Part shown: positions 1 through 10,600 of the stretch, piece after piece | How the letters are laid out: every line of letters begins with the position of its first letter | Position numbering within the stretch: position 1 is the stretch's first letter | Source of the DNA: a virus | Direction: 5' to 3' (one strand) | IMG/VR virus record: IMGVR_UViG_3300025093_000026 | Location: 1 to 53,795 of that record | DNA length: 53,795 nucleotides | The notes under the pieces: generated by a model | The model's database searches: none | Told to the model about the DNA's origin: nothing | Seen by the model: the letters and a program-made list of their open reading frames with translations, nothing else | Program-made: the position numbers and the translations under genes

Positions 1-2
1 TT

Positions 3-3000
3 AAATTCTCGCAAAAAATATATCCACGAAATGAAAATTCTTTCTTATCTGGAACAAGAACTAGAATTAATTACGCTGAAACGCTTGATAATACTGGCTC
101 AAACGGATTAGGACAAAGAGACTTTAGGACAATATGGCGCGATAATCCTGATAGTAGAACAAGAGCAACCATACCTGGTGCTACTTCTCCCGTGGAAGCT
201 TTAAATATTTTTGGACAGCAATTAACAAATGGCGCCACGCAGCCACCAGCAATTGCTTTGTGGGCTAATGATCCTTTGAGTGTTTGGCCGCTAGATGGTG
301 TTAATACGGCCGACTCAGACAATAAGATTAAAACAACCAACGCAGATCTAAGAGGGAGCTTACACAAAGGGCCTACTTACCGTCGAGTATATCTATCACA
401 GTCAGATGGAACCTGTGGAATTCCATTAATTAATATTAAATTAGCAGGCCCCCGCTACCATGGCACAGACGATGAAGTTGCACTAGGTTCAACACAGGGT
501 AGTTGTGAAATTAATTGGACAGCCAATACTGATCGTGGAATTAATCCGTGGTATGACAATTACGAAGAATATGCTAGTGATTTAAAATTAGCAGGCAAAA
601 ATTCAACTATTATTCCTGAATTTAACATATCAAAAGTAGTTCCGTATTATTATGTTGATAACAAAGGTGATCTTAGTGTTGATTTGCCAAAAAATTTCCT
701 TCATTTGGATGGCGCGAATATAACGTCTAGTCAAACCGAAGAAAATTATAATCAGGCATTCTTTAAGGAATATAGCTTCTCTGATTTTATGAATCATTTT
801 GATGTTGTCCTTAACGATCATAAAGAGTTTTCTGATATATCTGAAATTTCTTTGTCCTGTGAGGGATATAAAAAGCTAATTCCATATAACGGTTTTTATC
901 CTGTGAATAGAACACTACAGTTGGCATCTTTAATGTCGCAATCTTATGGAGATCATATCACAGGAGTTTCAACACAGCCAGCTGATACTTGTAGTGGTAC
1001 GTCTAGACTTGATTGGGTAGATTATGGAAACGCACAACCAGCACTACAGGGTTTAATACAACCGTTTTTTGCGCCTGGAATCTTATATAACACTATTAAA
1101 TCAGGAATTGCTGTCGATTGGCCAGTCTACACAGGAAGTAGTCCAGTAATACAGCAGGGATCTGGTGCTACAGCGACTGCATTTCTGTCTTCGTCTAGTA
1201 ATTACAGAGTACAATTTGAGTCATTATACGATATGAGCCTAATACCAACAGGCAGTAGAGTTTATACGTCTGCTAATGGACTTATTCAAGATTATTTTGT
1301 ATACGACGGAAATAAAACTCACAACCTTTATGAATTAGCAATAAACAATTATTTAGCAGAATCAGTCAACCTATTTCTAAAAGATGGAAAATTAACTGAT
1401 TTTGTATCGAAGCCTATGGCTGAAGTTTCTTTTGAGACAGGTAAAGTTTACAGAATGAAGATTGAGTTAGAAATGAAATCTGGTTCGGTGATGACACAGG
1501 GCGCCCAAGTAAATGTAATAAATGTTACTGACAATGATGTGTCAGGATCTAGAGGAAGAATTTACGGACCTGCCGTGAGATTTTCAACTTCCAGTTTATC
1601 TGGCGATTTTGCTAGCTTTAATACGTGTGATCCTGCATATGCTCCATACACACCGCCGTATTTTTATGGAAAGGCAATTCTTAATCTAGATTATAAAAAT
1701 ACTGTAGATGATACGCCGACCCCAACTTTAGATATGATTTTTAATGCCCTTACACAATCATATTCCAACACATTTGATACAAATATACCAAGCTTTTCTG
1801 CTTCTGGCATTCCTTTTGCATCGAAAATTAATCCGGATTCACCCGCTATACAAACAATGATGCCACTCACAGCGTCATTAAATATATTTGGTAAAAGAAT
1901 GTTAGAGAAAGCAATGTACGATTCTGATGGAAAACTATCTTCTTTGCAAGACAGCGAGTTTGATTCATCGAAATTTGAACAATGGGTCATATCGACCAAG
2001 TATGAATGCCCGGTATTGGAGTTTAACAGCTACACTGGCTCATACTCAGCCAGAGGTATGTGGAACAATTATGGTCATATTCCAACTGATTCTCAAGGAC
2101 TAACTCTTAAAATCTTGGGCCCATCGGATAAAGAAAAAGCCGAGGATAATGTAAAAGACCTAAAACAAATTATATTTGGCAGAGAAGATGTTTCAACGCA
2201 AAACATAAGTAAAAAAATTGGACAGTTGGCTGATGACAAGAAGCATTCTATTTCAGAAGCTATTGTTGCAATACCATTCTTAGATACAGTGCCAGACAAG
2301 AGTATTAGAAAATATTTAATTAATTCACCTCTTCGAGATGGTCGAAAATTCTTTAAGATATATAAGCGCGGTATGAATAATCCAAGTGTTGTTGATCTGA
2401 GCAATAAAATGAAGAAATACGTATTTCCACCAAAATTTGATTTTGTCAATATGGAAAACGGAGCTGTTGATCCATTTGTTATGTTTGTGTTTGAATTTGA
2501 GCACAAACTAAAAAGAGAAGAATTGCAAGATATTTGGCAAGGAATAATGCCTGAATGTAGTCGTAAAGTTGTAAAGCAGAAGTCAACTTTAACAGTACCA
2601 ACTCAAGATAATGAATTGTTGGCTGATTTCTTAAAACAATGTGCTAGCAATATTTCAAATGATGATGTAGTTACTAATACATTTGATAATTTTAAATGGA
2701 TGGTTTTCAAAGTCAAGCAGCGCGCCCGCAATAATTATTCTGGAATCACACAAGATATGAGAGATGATCAGAGGCTCGACAAAACTCAAAGAGAAGTAGG
2801 GCAAGACTTGGCATTCTCTTATAACTGGCCGTATGATTATTGCTCTTTAGTAGAATTATCAAACATAACAACAGAATTAACAATTGCAGCGGAGAGTGAA
2901 AATGGAGCCGTCCAGCAGGACCTAGAGACTGCGGAACCTACAGCGCCAGTAGCAGGTAGACTATCTGCTGGTACACCAACAATTAACAATGGGAATAATT

Positions 3001-3005
3001 ATTAA
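3..3005 (+). CDS. Large virion-type protein, 5' truncated by window edge
   Basis: The reading frame is open from the first bases of the window to TAA at 3003-3005, so the true start lies upstream and at least 1000 residues are present. The first internal ATG or GTG codons are not credible starts because coding sequence continues before them. I recognise no enzyme motif. The composition (many Ser, Thr, Asn, Tyr; few charged clusters; no signal peptide) is that of a phage structural protein. The C-terminal 40 residues are rich in Ala, Pro, Thr and Asn and look like a flexible tail. It is followed after 2 bases by the 401-residue gene, within a run of virion-like genes reaching 15.6 kb. Baseplate, tail or fibre component is an inference from size and context only. 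Confidence 0.75.
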   Translation, partial: KFSQKIYPRNENSFLSGTRTRINYAETLDNTGSNGLGQRDFRTIWRDNPDSRTRATIPGATSPVEALNIFGQQLTNGATQPPAIALWANDPLSVWPLDGVNTADSDNKIKTTNADLRGSLHKGPTYRRVYLSQSDGTCGIPLINIKLAGPRYHGTDDEVALGSTQGSCEINWTANTDRGINPWYDNYEEYASDLKLAGKNSTIIPEFNISKVVPYYYVDNKGDLSVDLPKNFLHLDGANITSSQTEENYNQAFFKEYSFSDFMNHFDVVLNDHKEFSDISEISLSCEGYKKLIPYNGFYPVNRTLQLASLMSQSYGDHITGVSTQPADTCSGTSRLDWVDYGNAQPALQGLIQPFFAPGILYNTIKSGIAVDWPVYTGSSPVIQQGSGATATAFLSSSSNYRVQFESLYDMSLIPTGSRVYTSANGLIQDYFVYDGNKTHNLYELAINNYLAESVNLFLKDGKLTDFVSKPMAEVSFETGKVYRMKIELEMKSGSVMTQGAQVNVINVTDNDVSGSRGRIYGPAVRFSTSSLSGDFASFNTCDPAYAPYTPPYFYGKAILNLDYKNTVDDTPTPTLDMIFNALTQSYSNTFDTNIPSFSASGIPFASKINPDSPAIQTMMPLTASLNIFGKRMLEKAMYDSDGKLSSLQDSEFDSSKFEQWVISTKYECPVLEFNSYTGSYSARGMWNNYGHIPTDSQGLTLKILGPSDKEKAEDNVKDLKQIIFGREDVSTQNISKKIGQLADDKKHSISEAIVAIPFLDTVPDKSIRKYLINSPLRDGRKFFKIYKRGMNNPSVVDLSNKMKKYVFPPKFDFVNMENGAVDPFVMFVFEFEHKLKREELQDIWQGIMPECSRKVVKQKSTLTVPTQDNELLADFLKQCASNISNDDVVTNTFDNFKWMVFKVKQRARNNYSGITQDMRDDQRLDKTQREVGQDLAFSYNWPYDYCSLVELSNITTELTIAAESENGAVQQDLETAEPTAPVAGRLSAGTPTINNGNNY

Positions 3006-3007
3006 AG

Positions 3008-4213
3008 ATGGCATTTTTAGATCAAAAAGAAGAAGTATTTGATATTAAACTAACTCCAACTGGCGTAAGATTACTCCAGCATGGAGCCTTTAAGCCTACT
3101 TATTATTGTTTTTATGATGATGATGTTTTATATGATAGTAGTTATGGCGGAGATAGTTCTGAATTACAGAATAATATTGAAAAAAGAATTCAAGATGTCC
3201 CGCGTCATGACGTAAGAAGAGTGGGTTACAGTGTAGAGGAAGAGATAAATAAAAGTACAAAAGAAGATTTTTACATCTCTGAACATGATCTCTTTCAAAG
3301 CATTACTCTAGGAGGCGTATTTGGATCAGGATCTAATCCTAGTTTGTTTTCTTTATATCTTGGTGCCTTAGATCCATCACAATTATTTGCAGGCCCTGAA
3401 ACATATGCAAAAGCAACATTAGAAGTCTTGGGATCATATGACGGTCTTTTCGGAGTTCCTTCCTTGAGGCAGCCCGATAATAAGAAGTTTTTCCAAATTG
3501 GACCGCTAGGAACAATGGCTCTCACGGGAAAAAATGTTTTCCCAAAATGGAATATTGATTTTTTGAACGCTCCTTTGAGTGGAACATATGAGACCAATAA
3601 TGATCTTGGTGTTGAAAATTATGTTTTACAGTGTGATCTTCAGTACAGGATTCATTTAAAGCAGACTGAAATGCCAGAAACTATTGAAGCAGATTTTAAT
3701 AATGAAGATCCTCTTGGATCAATTTCTTTTGAGCGTGTTGGCACTTCTCTTGAAGAATTGAATGTATCCCCAGTATCTCTGGATGGAAGTTATATTGAAG
3801 TCGTAGATGATTACTTATTTATAAAAGTTGCCGAAGAAGGTACTAGATTTTTGCAAGAAAATTTTGATATAGAAATGTTTATAGTCGAGAAGGATGCGTC
3901 AGGAGATAATGGTTATATTGAAAGAAAATTATATTTCGATAATGAAGATATAAATCTAAAAGACATTTTTGCTCAAGGAAATGGAGTAGATGATACGGTT
4001 AAACAATATAACAGTAATTTTATTAAACATTATTTTGATATACTAGTTGATCACGAAATTCCTGAAGAAATATATTGTAAAGCATTAAATGAAGATAAAT
4101 TAGAACAAACTTATGCAGATCAAGCACTCTTTAAGTGTAAAAAAGTAAGAGAGAGTGTTAATATGGATCCCTACAGCCTACCAGACGAAAGTAAAGATAT
4201 ATGTGAAGATTAA
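3008..4213 (+). CDS. Virion-type protein with N-terminal LTPTG-R domain
   Basis: This 401-residue protein starts 2 bases after the preceding stop, indicating translational coupling. Its first 45 residues read as a compact module: MAFLDQ, then D-x-x-LT-x-x-G-x-R-x-L, then G-x-F-K-P-x-YY-x-F-YDDDVLYD. The same pattern (MGFLD, LDAVLT-x-x-GRRR, G-x-FKI, GDNEINY) opens the 335-residue protein at 12380. From memory this small N-terminal module recurs in uncharacterised structural proteins of marine myoviruses; I cannot name a function. The remainder is acidic, with many Asp and Glu, and ends in an acidic Cys-containing tail. It may attach to a common docking site in the virion; that is inference. 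Confidence 0.8.
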   Translation: MAFLDQKEEVFDIKLTPTGVRLLQHGAFKPTYYCFYDDDVLYDSSYGGDSSELQNNIEKRIQDVPRHDVRRVGYSVEEEINKSTKEDFYISEHDLFQSITLGGVFGSGSNPSLFSLYLGALDPSQLFAGPETYAKATLEVLGSYDGLFGVPSLRQPDNKKFFQIGPLGTMALTGKNVFPKWNIDFLNAPLSGTYETNNDLGVENYVLQCDLQYRIHLKQTEMPETIEADFNNEDPLGSISFERVGTSLEELNVSPVSLDGSYIEVVDDYLFIKVAEEGTRFLQENFDIEMFIVEKDASGDNGYIERKLYFDNEDINLKDIFAQGNGVDDTVKQYNSNFIKHYFDILVDHEIPEEIYCKALNEDKLEQTYADQALFKCKKVRESVNMDPYSLPDESKDICED

Positions 4214-4227
4214 AGGAAATTTTTTAA

Positions 4228-7200
4228 ATGAATTCAAATACATCACTAGTCATAAAAGGATCAGGAAAAAACATTCTTATTCCGCAGCCGTTGATAACAA
4301 AAGTTGTTGTTGATAAGGATGCGAATGGAGGTAATTTTATTTTTACTCTTGATTTTAAGTTCCAGAGACCATTACAAAAGAAAAATACTTCTGGTATAAG
4401 TGGCATCAATGAAGCTTTGAATGATACAATAAAATTTGCAATCATTAAGTTTGAAGTTGGAAATAAATCTTCAGTAAAATTAACAAAAAATTTAATCAAA
4501 GATTTATGGGGTGCACGTTTTTTTCCTTTGGCGAGTAATTTAGTTTCTGGTATGAACATTCATGATGAATTAACCGGAGCGACAATTAAAATTATGTCGC
4601 TAAAAGAAATCAATGACACATATCATCCCGTGGTTCAAAATACTAGAGACCAAGGAAAAGGATTGAGTTTTAATGTAACAGATATCCAATTTAAATCAAT
4701 GTCTGATAATCCGGATCATGTTTCATTTTGCGTGATGCCTTATTTAGATTTGCAATCCATAGAGACAAATACTACAACAACGAAAACCAAATCTTTGCTT
4801 TTATCACAAGAAATAGGAGTCTCTAATTACAAAAAAAGATTAAACAAGCATAATAATAAAAAAGTACTTGATTTATATAAGTTTGATTATTTGATAACGC
4901 TAGATAAAGGAATAGTAATTAAAGATGGATTTTTATTTAGGCGCCGCGATAACAACAATATCTGGACAGGTGAGACTCATATAACAAAAGATGGAAATTA
5001 TAGAACTGGAAAATTTTTTAATGATCATAATTTAGCTGAAGATGAAAGAAACATTGAGCTGAAAAAGGTACCTTTACCGTGCACCAAGATTCATGATAGA
5101 AGAGTTTTATCAAAAACAGGAGGAGAACTTTCTGATACCTTCGCAGAGCTTTTTGAAGTTTATCGAAGGAAAAATCCCATTGCGGAGATACAAAAAAGAG
5201 CTGGCCTTAATCTAGATCTCATAACGTATAAGTCAGAGTTTCCAAATAACTTTATGCATGATTTTTCTTGCATTGATAAAGATTATAATTACAATACTAT
5301 TTTTACTGTTGACGTCTCGAATCTCTTACTATCAAAAACGAGGTTTCCTGGAATATTACAGAGTATTATGGAAGATGATGAAAGACTAGCTTCAAAAATA
5401 CGCAAAGATATATTGTCTTTGACTTCAATAAAGAAGTGTCAAATTTACCGTCATCCGGTAACAGATTTTAGTGTTGGTGGAACAAATCTAACACCAAATT
5501 CGGCAGTATTGGAAAATGTAAATCGTACAACTTTAAATGAAGATGTGACTATTAATAATTCACCTAAATTTCCTACTTTGGTAAAAGAATTTGATCCGGG
5601 AGTTGGTGGTGCCGGCTTTGAGATTGAAGATTTTGATTTCCAAATTAATAATGGCTTGAGAGTTTTTACATTTAAAGAAAATTTTAAAGATAAAATGGAC
5701 GCTAAATTTCAATATGAAGCAGAATTATTGGTAGATGATGGAGTTTACCATTATATAAGAAAATTAGCTTTAAAATTACGTGATTTGTGGATTATGTTTT
5801 CCGATGAAAGTACAAAAGTATTAGATAATAATAGTATTTTTTGGAATTCTAGGGCCAAACAATATAATATTTTTGCAATCGATAAAACGTATGGAGTTAA
5901 TTATACGGATAATCATCTTAAGAATGTTATTAGGCCTTTGGTTGAGACTTTAGAAAAAGTTATGAGAATAGCAGCTTGTCGACCAATTAACCATATTGCT
6001 CTAAAAGAAGCTTTCATAAAAGCAACAAATTATGTTTCTGCTGATCCCGAAAGTCTAAAAAGTGCCTATAATGCTATTGAGGATATAGTAGCTAGCTTTA
6101 TGTCGTTAGCCGGCCTAAACACAAATAAATCTGCTTTAAATATAAGTGATAATGGATTTGGTGTGCCAAGAATTGAAAATACTGCTGTATGCTATGGCGT
6201 TGGAATACTCTATCCTGATGCAACAGTAGCAGAACTTGTACCAACTAGAGAAATTAAAAATACTTTTAAACACAGAGAATCTTTCGAATCATTGCTTTAC
6301 ATAGATAAAGCGGCTGGATATGAGTACATGCTGCAGCAAGATAATATAAACTCTCAGGGGGTACAGATGGTATCCGAAGAGGATTTTAAGCGCAGATTTA
6401 CAAGTGAAATGTCAAAATATTATGACTTAACAGCCTTGCAACAGACAAACAAGAAAACAGGGCCCGCATTTAACATTGACCAAAATAAAACTAGATTCTT
6501 TACCCCATTGATGTTTGCGCTTGAAGACAAGAAAAGTGTTTTGCCACAAGAAATAAATTCAACAACAAGGCGTCAAATGAAAAGCGCACTCCTTGATATA
6601 CTTTTTTATAAACAAAATTCAAGACAAACAAATTTTAATAGTGAAAGATATATAAACTTGTTGTTAGAATTGACCGGAATAGATATAGAAGAAAATACTA
6701 TAGCGATGCAAAGCAATAATACTCAGACAAGATCGCTAACCAATGTTGATCTTTTGTCAACTCGCACAGGAGATTTTGAAGAACAAGATTGGAAAACTAG
6801 CCTAGTAGAACAAAACGTCGATTTAGACAATAACGCAAGACTTAGACAATATAAGACAACTCAAGAGCTAGCCAATAAAGATCAAATAATTACTAATTTA
6901 ATTTTGAGTAGTAAAGTTTTATCTAATAAAGTTAGCTTAGGTAACAGTTACGAAAAAACAACTAGCTTTCTTAAGAGAAAGATTGCAGATATTAATACGC
7001 CTGCACAAATAATTAATTCTCTATTAACACTAGTGGGTGACCAAGCTCTACAATCAAGTGAAAGAGGATCAGAAAGTAGCGATAGCATAATATCTTCTTT
7101 GAGAAAAACAGACTTTTCTTTGTCTTCTTTAGATGTAAAATTACTTGATGATTATGGTCTATGGTGGTTTAATTATGACAACATAGTTGAGCTTTATTAT

Positions 7201-7644
7201 TGTAAAGAATATGATTCAAAAACTGGTTTCACTTGGATGCCTTTGACTTTTGATATCTATGAAGAAAAGGTAAAAAATGGAAAAAACCTGTTGTGTAAAT
7301 TTATGCAAAAAACAGATCCTACTTTAAATCAAGTAAATAATGAATTTTTAAATTTACCAATTTTTAATGAATATTTTGTAATTAAAACAAGCACTGCGGC
7401 TAACGATACGTTTAGTCGAGCCCAAAAAGATGGAAATATTAATTTTCAAACTAGTTTATATAATCTAGTAGATATGACCAATCAATACTCGTCAGATTTT
7501 TACCAATTTGTAAAGACAGACGTAGTTTCTATTCTTGGTCGACCTGAAAGTAAAAACGTTAAAGCCTTAATAAAAAATAAAAATACTAATATAATTAATA
7601 TTATACAGCCGATAGATAGAACAAATAAAATCAATAATTTTTAA
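4228..7644 (+). CDS. Large unrecognised phage protein, 1138 residues
   Basis: This long gene begins with ATG 14 bases after the preceding stop, behind an AAGGAAAT ribosome-binding site. I recognise no catalytic motif, signal peptide or membrane span. The N-terminal 250 residues alternate short hydrophobic and polar stretches suggestive of beta structure. The central part (about residues 500-660) has helical segments, and the C-terminal third is rich in Asn, Thr and Lys. Codon use is strongly AT-biased like its neighbours. Its place between other giant virion-like genes suggests a baseplate or tail component, but nothing in the sequence proves this. Confidence 0.75.
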   Translation: MNSNTSLVIKGSGKNILIPQPLITKVVVDKDANGGNFIFTLDFKFQRPLQKKNTSGISGINEALNDTIKFAIIKFEVGNKSSVKLTKNLIKDLWGARFFPLASNLVSGMNIHDELTGATIKIMSLKEINDTYHPVVQNTRDQGKGLSFNVTDIQFKSMSDNPDHVSFCVMPYLDLQSIETNTTTTKTKSLLLSQEIGVSNYKKRLNKHNNKKVLDLYKFDYLITLDKGIVIKDGFLFRRRDNNNIWTGETHITKDGNYRTGKFFNDHNLAEDERNIELKKVPLPCTKIHDRRVLSKTGGELSDTFAELFEVYRRKNPIAEIQKRAGLNLDLITYKSEFPNNFMHDFSCIDKDYNYNTIFTVDVSNLLLSKTRFPGILQSIMEDDERLASKIRKDILSLTSIKKCQIYRHPVTDFSVGGTNLTPNSAVLENVNRTTLNEDVTINNSPKFPTLVKEFDPGVGGAGFEIEDFDFQINNGLRVFTFKENFKDKMDAKFQYEAELLVDDGVYHYIRKLALKLRDLWIMFSDESTKVLDNNSIFWNSRAKQYNIFAIDKTYGVNYTDNHLKNVIRPLVETLEKVMRIAACRPINHIALKEAFIKATNYVSADPESLKSAYNAIEDIVASFMSLAGLNTNKSALNISDNGFGVPRIENTAVCYGVGILYPDATVAELVPTREIKNTFKHRESFESLLYIDKAAGYEYMLQQDNINSQGVQMVSEEDFKRRFTSEMSKYYDLTALQQTNKKTGPAFNIDQNKTRFFTPLMFALEDKKSVLPQEINSTTRRQMKSALLDILFYKQNSRQTNFNSERYINLLLELTGIDIEENTIAMQSNNTQTRSLTNVDLLSTRTGDFEEQDWKTSLVEQNVDLDNNARLRQYKTTQELANKDQIITNLILSSKVLSNKVSLGNSYEKTTSFLKRKIADINTPAQIINSLLTLVGDQALQSSERGSESSDSIISSLRKTDFSLSSLDVKLLDDYGLWWFNYDNIVELYYCKEYDSKTGFTWMPLTFDIYEEKVKNGKNLLCKFMQKTDPTLNQVNNEFLNLPIFNEYFVIKTSTAANDTFSRAQKDGNINFQTSLYNLVDMTNQYSSDFYQFVKTDVVSILGRPESKNVKALIKNKNTNIINIIQPIDRTNKINNF

Positions 7645-7654
7645 AGGATAGTCG

Positions 7655-10600
7655 ATGCTCAAGGGAACCAGAATAGCTTATTTAGATACGTGGACAACAC
7701 AATATGTTCCACACTTGTTGGATGAACCCCGTGCTAGAAATTTAGGCCAGCTTGGAAATATTGACGAAATGAGCAACAAGGCTTTTGAAGGGCCTACCCC
7801 TGCAAAAAAATGGGAAACATTTATGTCAATGTTTCTTGGGTCTCAAAATTCAATTCCAAGCATATATTCTGATAACTTTATTAATGCATTTATTTCTGTA
7901 GATGGCCTGTACATTGATAATATTAATTTTGCTCCGTTTTTTTTCTTAACAGATCCATATGGTCTTGAAGCAGCTTTTCTCGTAAAGCAGTTTTTTCTTA
8001 ATGGCCCAGATCTTTTGAGATACCATTTTGGCTTTTATATGGCAGACTTCCAGAAGTGGAGAGATATAAACGCGGGAAATCCTGATCCAAGTTTTGGTCC
8101 GGACGGTGCACCATCACCAGGAACTTGGGTTAATACTAATATTAATATGACTTCTGAGGATGTTCTAGCAGAAACAGACAATATCGCACCCTTTGGATGG
8201 TTTGAATATATCGGATCAAACGAAGATGAAGTGGATACTTCAAGTTTTATTTGGGGAGACGTCCGCGAAGTTTTTGGCGATCCCGCTTTTAATGGGCCTA
8301 CCAAACTTGAAGCTTTTAAGATTAGAACAGCGGACAATTTATTAGCAAAAAGAAGTCAAACACGAGCGCCTTGGTATTATAGTCAGCTTAATCTAACTGC
8401 GCACCCTGACCTTCTAAATGCTTTTTTCTCAAGCTATTATGATACTGACCCCGGGAGCGCCACCACCACCGGCGCCGATCCAAACGAATTAAATTTTCTT
8501 CCCTTACAAGGCTTGTTTACACCGCCAAATGAGTCCTCGCTCGGGGCCCCCGATGACCCGGAAGATCCAACTGGAGAAGGAGATTTTAAACAAGCTAGTA
8601 TGTGCTGGATGTTTAATAACATAATAACAGCTCCTCCATTTACAACACAATTAATGGGATTTGATAATACTGGATGGGACTGGCAGTCCTCCCTTGGGGC
8701 CGACACCTCTATTGCCCCAGCGCAAGCAAATATATTTTTTAGGAAACAAAATAATGTAGATGATGATCCATATAATTTGTATAGCACCATCCAAGGATTT
8801 GAAGGACAAGCTTTTATTCCTCCTGGAATTGGGGATGATTGGAAAAATCTTGCAGATTTAATGCGTCGCCACGGAAATTTAAGTGGACTTAAAAAGTCTC
8901 CAGCTTATGCTTATGTATCACCTCAAAAATTATTTATAAATGGCGGCTTATATAAAGGTTTGTTCGCTCCGGTAGGAAAAGGCTTTGTTAGGCTCCCCAA
9001 GCCGGGGGGGAGCGGCGATGGGGCCATACCGGTACCGGAGGAGGACCCCGCCGCATCAGAAGTATTCAATAAAATAAACATTTTGCTTGGAGAGGAGGGT
9101 GCAAACGTAGATATCGATCCTGCTAATATTCAAGATCCTATGGATTGGGATATCGAAAATTTGCGCAAATCCGATCAAGATTTGGCAAATGTTCCTAAAA
9201 GTCCTTCAATTTATAGAACGTTTAGTACCGAAGAGACCAGTCCTTTACAATATGCTAACGATTCCGCTTGGAGGCATACTGATCATTACTTTGAGCATTA
9301 TTTGCCATTTAATGGTGCAGAAGAAGCTGCTGCAGCCAAAGAAAAGTATCTTGCTCATTTCCAACAAGACAACTCAAGTCAGGTACCTGATACTAGTTTT
9401 AAAACAAAATATTGGAAGCACAAAGCAATATATTCCTATACCTACACTCCATACGAAGAAACAATTTCTATTGTTGCTGGGTCAACTCCTTCTGGCTATG
9501 ATATAGAATTGTTTTTGCCCAACTTTCATGCTTTATTGGAAGAATCAAGAACAATTCTAAATGCGGCAGATTATAATTCTGGCGGCGAAGAACAATTAGC
9601 CAATAGAGATGCTTATATTCATTCAACTTTGAATTATCGTCTAGGTCATAATCATTTGCGACCTATTTTGCAATTAGGTGGACAGATTGATTTTGATCCG
9701 AGTAAAGCAAATATGGGTTCTTGGGATGGCGACCAATCTCTTATTCCTTCTGAATTTGGAAGTTATGGGGCCCCCGATTGGGCTGGTGACAATTTTAATA
9801 TTGGAGAGATGCCATCTTGGAAGAAAGTTCCTTATTTATTTGAATGGCAAAAAGTGTTTCGAGAGAATTATCAAAATATATTTGCAGACGAAGAAATGCT
9901 TAAGTCAACACTGGATTATAAAGAAGTTATACTTATGCCCAAAGTAATGAAAAGGTATAAAGAAATAGGCTATAGCTTCAAGCACATTATGCCACACTAT
10001 GTTCAGTTTGAATTTGGATCTTTTAATAATTCGAACACAAAAACAAAATCGATTTCTGAAAACACACCAGAAATAAGAATGTCTGATATATTAAATGAGA
10101 CTGGGTTTATGCCTTTGGTGATAGCTTTCTACAAATACTATAAAAAAACAGAAATCCAACCAGAGTACAATGAAACTTTGGCTGGGAGTTGGCGTGGACA
10201 AATACAAATGAGTTCTAGAGATCCTAAATTTAGGTGGCCCCTCGCACGCTATAACTCTATAAATGGTATCGAAGATTGGGGCAAGAAAAGAACAGCAGAA
10301 TTTCACACCATTTTTAATTTAGATAATTTTTTCAAGTTCTGGATGGGAGACCAAGGCTTTCTTCCTGTTAAAGTAGGCTCCGGAGACGCTGATGATTTAT
10401 TTGAAGCCTTAAAAGAAATGGACTTTCCCAATGATAACGGAGGAGACTTTGGTACAGAAACTATAGCTCCATTTATAGGTGATTTATATAATATGCAGAT
10501 CATCGATGTCAGACCGGAAGAAGAATGGGACACTAGTGCGATATGGAAAGAAATATTGCAGCTGTCAGAGAATGTGGGTACAGGGACAAACGAATTAATT

